Assembly: GCA_032353305.1 (NCBI GenBank)
Contig: JAUCNG010135542.1
Span: forward strand, 1 to 13,438
From: Cephalothrix spiralis
Taxonomy: Eukaryota; Nemertea; Palaeonemertea; Archinemertea; Cephalotrichidae
DNA length: 13,438 bases
Direction: 5' to 3'
Shown: positions 10,501 to 13,438 of the stretch, piece by piece
Position numbering within the stretch: position 1 is the stretch's first letter
How the letters are laid out: the number at the start of each line of letters is the position of its first letter
The notes under the pieces: model-generated
What the model was told of the DNA's origin: nothing
Seen by the model: the letters and a program-made list of their open reading frames with translations, nothing else
Databases searched by the model: none
Position numbers and translations under genes: made by a program

Positions 10501-12832
10501 TTTATGAAATTTCTTTAACATTTTTTTTTAACCGCCGCCGGCGGGATTTTTTGAAAAATTTGTCCGTAAACCAAGTAATTAAAAAAAAAAGGCCTTATGT
10601 CTTGAAAGTGAAGTTCTTGTCTCGATAATGGGTGGGCATCCAGAGGCTTATGTCGTGAAAGTGAGCTTCTTGTCTCGATAATGGGTGTTATCCAGAGACT
10701 AATGTCAGAAAAATGATGCAAAATGTCAAAAAAGGTTCATATTTTCAATAATTTATACTTGTCTCCCCCCCCCCCCATAAAAAATGTAAGCGCTGAAGGC
10801 GCAAGCCGAAAATATGAGCTTATCGAACTATTCATATCCAACAAATTAATGTACATGTTGGGAAATATTCACAAGATTAATGTGATTGAAATAGCATTCT
10901 CTCGATTTAGTAAGGGATTTAGGCTGGGGGAAATAAAACAAGAGGTTTTTCAGGAGAATCATCGTAGCTCCCTTAGTTATAAACTGATGTGCACCAAATC
11001 TGTTTTATTACGGAGAGAAACCATGCTCTCAAATGCGTATTTCTTACAATTATTAAAATATTCATATTGAAGTCACAATATGACGTCATCTAGCTGTTAT
11101 CCATAATATTGGGAGTTGGGACACACTAGATACAAAAGAAAGGCTTACCTTTGGTGTGAACATGTGTTTTAGACCATCGCCTGCACCTTTCAGAGTGATA
11201 CCTCTTACAAAGAAAATGGTCAAAACCAGATAAGGAAATGTTGCTGTTACATACATAGCCTGAAAGATAAATAGAAATATTATAAAATTATGATCTATGT
11301 GCCTTCCGTGTGAATGTATATAAATGGACATCTTGGAATCCGGTATTTCTTTGGACAAGTTCTGGTACGCGTTTTTGCGCCCGGGAGTGAATTGACCAAA
11401 CCGACTCCGCGCAAAAACAAGTACCAGAAAAATTTCAGGGATTATTCATTTTTTCATGATTCACGTCCGCCTGAGTTATCAGATATAACACGGGGGGGGG
11501 GATATAACATGAAATGACATGACATTGGGCCTTTACATTATGAATCACAATACATGTACATACAAGTGAAATGACGTTTAAATGCTGAAAGTGGTTATAT
11601 GTTCAACAACACGTTTGAAAATCGTATTAAATGACCGATATCACACCCAGGACAGTGTTAAAACCTAAAATATAGTCACAGAAAGAGGATCACAATACAT
11701 GCAACTGAAACGGTGTTCAAATTTGAATAACATATAACCTTTAGAATAAATAGATTATAGGTCTATGGTTAGACAAACCAGACTAGATATAGATTAATCA
11801 AATCCGATTATATAAAGGCAGGACTGAACACTATGCAATTATATAGGTTATTTGTTGCGCAAGGATGGTACATGAGTTTGGTTAATACAATACAATACAA
11901 ATAGTTATATTTTTATGAATTGCTTTTTCTGTGATTTCTCCAATTTTCAATAATCTTTAAATTGCAATTTTTTGTTTGTACAATCATGTATTTAATTAAT
12001 TATGGTACTCTATATGAATTTGCTCGGTTCCATTGGTGTACAAAGTCTGATCCGCGTATCATTATCCGGATTTAGACGGTATCGCCTGACGTCATTTTCC
12101 GGGACGGGGGTTACGGCCCTTCTTATACTAAGATATAGGTTTTTGTAAATACCCAAGCGCGGGTACCCGAGCATTAATAGGATAATATTTGAACTGATAA
12201 AGGCTTATTCGTACTCCGTCAGTTTTTCTAGTTGGCACAGTATTTTTCAAAAGTGCGCTCGATTCAAATTTTACGAAGTGTAGCGTTCACACTCGATGAG
12301 GAAGTTTGGAGTTTTACTCATTGCTAAAAAAGTATGAACGGTGGACTTGGTATCTTGTTGGCACGGTTTTATACGCAGGTGTTGTTGATAGATCTCAAAT
12401 ACGAATGAGGATTTGCGCTGAAGTTGGAAACGATCCCAACATTGGCTCACACCGACTGAGGACAGTTTATTAGCCAATTCGATTTAAATACAGCTTTGAG
12501 TTCATCGGGGTTAAGAAAATCCTCACTAGATTTCCTCAGTCTAGTCAGTGAGAATGACCTTTCGATGTACTAAGGAAAAAACTGTGCCAATTCGCAAAAC
12601 TGACGCAGTATACACAAGCATTAAGGATGTTTACCTTTCCTGATGTTTTGATTCCTTTGATAATACAGAGGTAAACAACAAGCCAAGCAACAAACAATGC
12701 AAGCATCATCTCCCATTTAACTTTTCCGGTATGTCCAATGCCATCTGAAATGTCCAAAGCCTCTCTATACCAAAAGTAGGATGTTGGATCACTGAGTTCA
12801 CACTCTCTAACTGGAAATGTTTCATTGCCAAC
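1320..12832 (-). CDS. SLC6-family Na+-coupled amino acid transporter, internal part of gene (5 exons, both ends outside window)
   Basis: This is the gene-level entry. The coding join on the minus strand, in transcript order, is 12832-12635, 11259-11149, 6273-6032, 3271-3109, 1524-1320. Every boundary has GT/AG, and the phases agree at each junction (0, 0, 2, 0, with phase 1 on leaving). The joined product is 306 codons without a stop. It carries hallmarks of SLC6 transporters: the TM6 motif GLGFGG...FASYN, the TM7 motif INWTTS, the EL4 motif GTGLAFI and the TM8 motif LGLGSMFG. Such proteins couple uptake of an amino acid or transmitter to sodium entry at the plasma membrane. Motif details ([28 protein letters not shown]) point to the SLC6A15-A20 neutral amino acid branch rather than monoamine or GABA carriers. 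SLC6A15/17-like and SLC6A18/19-like features are mixed, so no symbol is given. Substrate is inferred only. TM1-3 and TM9-12 should lie outside the window. Confidence 0.92.
2030..2466. mobile_element. Family A inverted-repeat element, copy 1
   Basis: Its left end reads TAGGCCTCACAGTT and its right end AACTGTGAGGCATG, which are near-complementary termini. Inside are many TTTTAGGAG/TTTATGAGA units and the segment AGCGAAGGGAGGCGAGAAAT. The same order occurs at 4404-4853, so this is a dispersed family of about 440-bp elements without coding capacity. CAG-type ends resemble hAT-derived miniature elements. No convincing target-site duplication was seen, so the superfamily is uncertain. Confidence 0.75.
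2815..3094 (-). mobile_element. tRNA-derived SINE, sense to the SLC6 gene
   Basis: The minus strand starts with a tRNA-like head. An A-box-like GGTGGTAGAGCG lies at 3083-3072 and a B-box-like GGTTCGACACT at 3032-3022, the internal RNA polymerase III promoter layout. A body with AACCTTGGGCAAG (about 3005-2993) follows, then GTGGGACGC-type sequence, reminiscent of the conserved central domains of widespread SINEs. The head cannot be an intact tRNA gene: it has an extra CCCGGGAACCCGGG stretch before the B box and no matching 3' acceptor arm. The 3' end is not clear and 2815 is an estimate. A short open frame at 2888-3082 is a by-product of the GC-rich body. Confidence 0.7.
3109..3271 (-). CDS. 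SLC6 transporter exon: extracellular loop 4, glycosylated
   Basis: Fourth exon; 163 bases, one base finishing the split codon (CA|T, His) plus 54 codons, phase 0 out. The acceptor is TTACTTCAG|TAATGC and the donor GATAAT|GTAAGT. It encodes the variable part of extracellular loop 4, so similarity is weak. The assignment rests on exact phase agreement with both neighbours, the good splice sites, and the end [11 protein letters not shown], which runs into SAEGTGLAF of the next exon as in B0AT proteins. Three N-glycosylation sequons are visible (NTS at 14, NIS at 29, NET at 33), with one cysteine at 45. The long loop itself fits the SLC6A15-A20 branch. A tRNA-derived SINE starts about 14 bp after the donor. 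Confidence 0.85.
3490..4403. repeat. Family D diverged direct repeats
   Basis: The words ATGCA, TAATTTCTTAG or AAATTTCTTAG, and GCATGAAAT recur in the same order near 3525-3552 and 4335-4363. A GTCACTGGG...AGGCTATA-type segment occurs near 3563-3585 and 4142-4165, followed in each by CAAGGGTC (near 3605 and 4206). The last copy stops where a family A element begins at 4404, which suggests it was interrupted by that insertion. No ends or coding potential were recognised. Confidence 0.5.
4404..4853. mobile_element. Family A inverted-repeat element, copy 2 (best preserved)
   Basis: It is bounded by CAGGCCTCACAG at the left and CTGTGAGGCCTG at the right, perfect 12-bp inverted termini. The body matches copy 1 in order: TTTTAGGAGATTTT units, a TTTTGCTTTTCAATAAATCA segment, GCGCCTTTGCAC, AGCGAGGCGAGAAATT, then ATGGTCATATTTTAGGAG-like units. 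At 450 bp it is the best copy for defining the family. No matching 8-bp flanks were seen. Confidence 0.85.
4912..4962. repeat. Short inverted repeat with TACATGTA core
   Basis: ATGTACTTCGAA (4912-4923) is repeated exactly in reverse complement at 4951-4962. The 27-base loop contains GTACATGTAC, itself a palindrome. Similar TACATGTA palindromes occur elsewhere in the window. Confidence 0.7.
5225..5647. mobile_element. Family A element, copy 3 (diverged)
   Basis: It starts CAGGCCTCATAGTTAC and ends GAACTATAGATGTCTG, a decayed version of the family A ends. Its centre has AGCGAAGCGAGGGGTGTAAAATT followed by GGGACACTTTTACC, a variant shared with the fragment at 6384-6497 but not with copies 1 and 2. 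Two sub-families are therefore visible. Confidence 0.7.
5709..5971. mobile_element. Family B palindrome-rich element, copy 1
   Basis: The left end is TAGCCTTTTTATCTTAATTG followed by CTTGGTTTACGGA. The right end, TCCGTAAACCAAG followed by AAATTAAAAAAAAGGCCTTA, is its approximate complement. TA flanks both sides, as with Tc1/mariner-type insertion. Inside, GCCGGCGG-type boxes occur at about 5790, 5851 and 5910 in A/T-rich DNA. An 85-codon minus-strand frame at 5694-5951 arises from the low-complexity sequence and is not a gene. The element lies 60 bp downstream of the TM6-7 exon donor. Confidence 0.75.
6032..6273 (-). CDS. SLC6 transporter exon: TM6 and TM7 (substrate and ion site core)
   Basis: Third exon; 242 bases, 80 codons plus two bases (phase 2 out). 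The acceptor is a T-tract ending TTAG before ATGGACAGA; this ATG is an internal methionine, not a start. The donor is AAACA|GTAAGT. Residues 10-35 form the broken helix TM6, from WLEAATQIF through GLGFGG to FASYN. Residues 44-69 form TM7, including INWTTS, and SILGFKAN ends the exon core. Q16 matches the conserved chloride-site glutamine, N52 the asparagine shared by Na1 and chloride sites, and S56 the chloride-site serine. The serine usually found four residues after Q16 is alanine here (A20). An NNC at 39-41 and a C at 78 lie in the extracellular loops. A family B element begins 60 bp past the donor. Confidence 0.95.
6384..6497. mobile_element. Family A fragment, copy 4
   Basis: It carries GCGAGGGGTGTAAAATT, GGGACACTTTTACA, ATTTTAGGAGATTTGGTCAT and CCTAAAATTTCATGAGA, in the same order as the right half of copy 3. 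The left half and the terminal repeat are missing, so this is a truncated relic. Confidence 0.7.
6918..7262. mobile_element. Family B element, copy 2 (reverse orientation, rearranged left end)
   Basis: The right end reads CCATTTTTCGGAAATTCTCA, CCGGCGGTGTCCGTAA, then CCAAGTAATTTAAAAAAGGC, the mirror of copy 1's left end. GCCGGCGG-type boxes occur near 6980, 7028, 7105, 7154 and 7210. At the left, TAAGGCTTTTTTTT lacks the TTGGTTTACGGAC part. Just outside it lies another end-like piece, GTCCGTAAACTAATCAATTT, pointing outward. A deletion, or a second nested copy, would explain this. Confidence 0.65.
7550..7783. mobile_element. CAGG-ended GC-rich miniature element
   Basis: The left end CAGGGCCCGCGGAAGC and right end GGCTCCGCGGTGCCTG are imperfect inverted repeats (12 of 16 match). 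The 234-bp body has a perfect 8-bp hairpin, GGGGGGCT-GA-AGCCCCCC, at 7739-7756, and a GCCGCCGGAGGCGG palindrome near 7626. CAGG ends suit a hAT-like non-autonomous element. The flanks TGACATCT and CGATCTGA are not a clear duplication. Confidence 0.55.
7832..7966. repeat. Foldback element with 41-bp arms
   Basis: The arm at 7832-7872 begins TTTAAAGCAGAATTTCGG. Its near reverse complement is at 7926-7966, ending CCGAAATGCTACTTTAAA. The arms keep pairing through AATC, TCGG and AAC with scattered mismatches. The 53-base centre has no recognised content. It looks like a miniature inverted-repeat transposon. Confidence 0.65.
8318..8413. repeat. Near-perfect hairpin element (28-bp uninterrupted stem)
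   Basis: Bases 8323-8345 pair perfectly with 8386-8408 (the arm starts TAAGTTGCAGTGTAAG). As plus-strand RNA the stem continues through a U-G pair (8346/8385) and four A-U pairs, and resumes for four pairs outside one mismatch. The 30-nt loop contains a nested stem, GCTGTA-TTG-TACAGC, at 8365-8379. Young arms with almost no mismatch suggest a recent foldback element. A hairpin small-RNA precursor is an alternative that the sequence alone cannot settle. Confidence 0.7.
9198..9495. mobile_element. hAT-like non-autonomous element with CAGGGTTCCCA ends
   Basis: The left end CAGGGTTCCCAAC and right end GTGGGAACCCTG are inverted terminal repeats of the hAT type. The interior carries repeated TTTTTCCAGGACTT-like words near both ends and A/T-rich filler. 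Eight-base flanks (AGCGCTTG and TAGAAAAT) do not match, so the target duplication has decayed or the ends are slightly off. A further fragment with TTTTTCCAGGACTT and ATTCCAGGACCAGTGGGA follows at about 9540-9600. A 71-codon plus-strand frame inside is not a gene. Confidence 0.6.
9783..9990. repeat. Short tandem duplication (81-bp unit)
   Basis: ACAAAT, AGG, TTCAGCC or TTTAGCC, then CCTACGTCTGGTAAACAAGA, and TGAACC recur with a shift of 81 bp (starts 9836 and 9917). A partial earlier unit with CAACAAAT...AATAAGG...AGTTCA starts near 9784. The last unit ends in the perfect 14-bp palindrome CCGTACATGTACGG (9973-9986). Confidence 0.7.
10030..10042 (+). repeat. TGTCTTGAAAGTG motif, copy 2 (family C)
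   Basis: It is preceded by six G (10024-10029) and followed by CAGGCACC, so it parallels the minus-strand copy at 1149-1161. The tandem array that starts at 10598 begins with the same 13-mer, which links this segment to that array. Confidence 0.5.
10130..10597. mobile_element. Family B element, copy 3, with seven palindrome units
   Basis: The ends are TAGGCC plus a T-tract, AATTACTTGGTTTACG at left, and CGTAAACCAAGTAATT, an A-tract, GGCCTTA at right. TA abuts both ends, as for Tc1/mariner-like insertions. The interior is a minisatellite of about seven units, each ACCGCCGCCGGCGGGATTTT-like followed by GAAATTTCTTTAACATTTTT, starting near 10222, 10276, 10323, 10369, 10430, 10482 and 10531. Most units contain the perfect palindrome CCGCCGGCGG or a one-base variant. 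It seems to have inserted into a 53-bp tandem array, because ATCCAGAGGCTTATG lies on both sides. Confidence 0.8.
10598..10702. repeat. 53-bp tandem repeat, two units
   Basis: Two units start TGTCTTGAAAGTGAAGTTCT at 10598 and TGTCGTGAAAGTGAGCTTCT at 10651. Each contains TTGTCTCGATAATGGGTG and ends in CCAGAGGCTTA or CCAGAGACTAA; a partial third begins at 10703. The unit end ATCCAGAGGCTTATG also occurs left of the family B element (near 10107), so the array was probably longer and was split by it. Confidence 0.7.
11149..11259 (-). CDS. SLC6 transporter exon: TM5 and loop to TM6
   Basis: Second exon; 111 bases, 37 codons, phase 0 at both ends. The acceptor is CTTTCAG|GCTATG and the donor CCAAAG|GTAAGC. 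It starts [14 protein letters not shown] and continues as one hydrophobic helix (TM5) to about residue 23. [13 protein letters not shown] follows, the extracellular loop 3 segment before TM6. The pairing of FPYLVLT with a following R-G-x-x-L-x-G-A and a HMFTP-like end is characteristic of SLC6. Joining SGK of the preceding exon to AMYVT here, and HMFTPK to MDRLMDP of the next, restores the family order without gap or stop. Confidence 0.92.
11360..11429. repeat. Small foldback with 21-bp arms
   Basis: TTCTGGTACGCGTTTTTGCG (from 11360, 21-bp arm) pairs with the arm at 11409-11429 ending AAGTACCAGAA, with two mismatches. The loop is 28 bases. It lies 100 bp upstream of the TM5 exon acceptor. Confidence 0.65.
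12201..12622. mobile_element. Long terminal-inverted-repeat element beside the TM4 exon
   Basis: The left arm at 12201-12248 contains CGTCAGTTTTTCTAGTTGGC followed by ACAGT. The right arm at 12574-12622 carries its complement, ACTGTGCCAATTCGCAAAAC followed by TGACG. The roughly 48-bp arms agree at about three quarters of positions. The 325-bp interior has a 68-codon minus-strand open frame (12271-12477) of unknown nature. The length and structure suit an old miniature inverted-repeat or foldback element. Its right end is 12 bp from the 5' splice site of the TM4 exon. Confidence 0.6.
12635..12832 (-). CDS. SLC6 transporter exon: end of extracellular loop 2 and TM4
   Basis: First exon visible in transcript order; 198 bases, 66 codons, phase 0 at both ends. 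The acceptor reads TTTTCAG before GTTGGCAATG and the donor reads GGAAAG|GTAAAC. Residues 1-39 are the end of the large extracellular loop. They include an N-glycosylation sequon (NET at residue 3), a cysteine at 11 and the typical SLC6 segment [12 protein letters not shown] at about 18-29. Residues 40-61 (from WEMMLALF) are a hydrophobic helix matching TM4. The tail GIKTSGK is the usual intracellular turn into TM5 in the B0AT branch. Reading on past either boundary loses similarity, which supports both splice sites. A long-inverted-repeat element ends 12 bp past the donor (see 12201-12622). Confidence 0.92.
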
Positions 12833-13438
12833 CTGAAAAGCGGATTCAGCATAAATAAGACACTCATGACAACAAGGCATAAGACTCAAAATTGACATCA
12901 TACTATTAATAACATGTTGAAGGAACAATTTCATATTTAAATATGACCAGACACTTATAAACTTTTATCAATGACTGCTACATGTAATCAGAATTAACAA
13001 TATCACCAATGTTATGTTATAAATCCAAGCATTGCTACATGCTTATGATAAGGGCCCGCGTTGGTCACTATTAATGACTTTATCTATGTTTTTTTAATCC
13101 GTTGTTTAAATGGACAAAGTCATTAATAGTGATCAACGCGGGCCATTATAATTTAAGCATGTAGCAATTCATGGATTTAAAATCTGATTTGTAAACGAAC
13201 TTATCAACATCGAGAGTGATTTAAGAAAAAGGGTGAAAATGAATGCATTTGTAAACCTGACGATTCTCAATTTTATATCACAATTAGTAATAGGATTATT
13301 ACCCAATTTCACACATTTATCGAAATTCATTTATAAAAACAAGAATATATAGTACAAGGCGGTCGCCGTATGACCAGATTCACTCGCGTACCAGTCGCCA
13401 ATATACGTAGAAAAGCGCCCCCAGCGGTATAAGTTTTG
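12833..13438 (-). other. Partial intron upstream of the TM4 exon
   Basis: The acceptor TTTTCAG lies beside 12833. No TM3-like exon was found on the minus strand up to the right edge. The only structured content is the long inverted repeat at 13021-13178. The region just outside the acceptor stays open in the exon frame to about 12934, but without SLC6 similarity. Confidence 0.75.
13021..13178. repeat. Long palindromic element with about 65-bp arms
   Basis: The arm 13021-13084 runs AAATCCAAGCATTGCTACAT and on through GGGCCCGCGTTGGTCAC to GACTTTATC. Its reverse complement lies at 13113-13178 with a few mismatches and small gaps; within this, a 29-base stretch around GGCCCGCGTTG differs at only one position. 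A 28-base A/T-rich loop separates the arms. It is probably a foldback or miniature inverted-repeat transposon. Confidence 0.8.

Larger units (their letters stand above)
6274..11148 (-). other. Intron between the TM5 and TM6-7 exons (4875 bp)
   Basis: This is the largest intron, with GTAAGC beside 11148 and a T-tract plus TTAG beside 6274. It holds a family A fragment (6384-6497), family B copies (6918-7262, 10130-10597), a CAGG-ended element (7550-7783), two foldbacks (7832-7966, 8318-8413), a hAT-like element (9198-9495) and tandem repeats (9783-9990, 10598-10702). I recognise nothing in 6498-6917, 7263-7549, 7967-8317, 8414-9197 or 10703-11148. A 115-codon plus-strand frame at 10723-11070 in the last stretch has no known motif. 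Confidence 0.85.
11260..12634 (-). other. Intron between the TM4 and TM5 exons (1375 bp)
   Basis: On the minus strand the donor GTAAAC lies beside 12634 and the acceptor CTTTCAG beside 11260. It contains a GC-rich foldback (11360-11429) and a long-inverted-repeat element (12201-12622). Two related segments starting ATCACAATACATG lie near 11544 and 11690, and there is an AATAC microsatellite of three units near 11886. Nothing else was recognised. Confidence 0.85.

Noticed and set aside
9783-10597. CRISPR-like array, because of regularly spaced repeats
   Set aside because: Units are variable, spacers are themselves similar A/T tracts, and the context is a eukaryotic intron.
10723-11070. 115-codon plus-strand open frame starting [10 protein letters not shown]
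   Set aside because: It lies inside an SLC6 intron on the opposite strand, passes through a poly-C tract, and shows no family motif or conserved pattern.
12271-12477. 68-codon minus-strand frame as a transposase piece
   Set aside because: It is inside the inverted-repeat element, but no transposase signature could be seen, so no product is claimed.
12833-12934. Extension of the TM4 exon to an upstream ATG near 12934
   Set aside because: The frame is open, but an AG acceptor with T-tract lies at the exon edge and the extra residues do not resemble SLC6 loop 2.

Overview
This window looks like genomic DNA from an invertebrate animal. It is AT-rich and intron-rich, dense in short non-autonomous transposons, and has no bacterial operon layout. 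Frequent short palindromes built on TACATGTA and a tRNA-derived SINE would suit a bivalve or other mollusc, but that assignment is an inference and is not proven here.

One protein-coding gene is supported. It is the middle part of a solute carrier 6 (SLC6) sodium-coupled transporter on the minus strand, most like the SLC6A15-A20 neutral amino acid transporter branch (B0AT-like). Five consecutive exons, in transcript order, are 12832-12635, 11259-11149, 6273-6032, 3271-3109 and 1524-1320. All have GT/AG boundaries and compatible phases, and they give 919 coding bases (306 codons plus one base). They run from the end of extracellular loop 2 and transmembrane helix 4 (TM4) through TM5, TM6, TM7 and a glycosylated extracellular loop 4 (EL4) to TM8. 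The start of the protein (TM1-3) lies beyond the right edge. TM9-12 lie beyond the left edge.

The four complete introns (1375, 4875, 2760 and 1584 bp) and the two flanking partial introns hold the rest of the window. They contain at least three recurring repeat families. Family A has four copies, a CAGGCCTCACAG terminal inverted repeat and an internal TTTTAGGAG-rich body. Family B has three copies, TA-flanked ends reading GGCCTTTTTTTTAATTACTTGG, and periodic CCGCCGGCGG palindromes inside. Two further CAGG-ended elements, a tRNA-derived SINE, several foldback elements and two short tandem arrays are also present. Three of these insertions (the SINE, a long-inverted-repeat element and a family B copy) lie within 14, 12 and 60 bp of 5' splice sites of the SLC6 gene.

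No rRNA, true tRNA, CRISPR array, bacterial gene or clear promoter was found. The points most worth following are the alanine at the chloride-site serine position, the SINE and inverted-repeat element beside splice donors, the family B palindrome array and an almost perfect 86-nt hairpin at 8323-8408.
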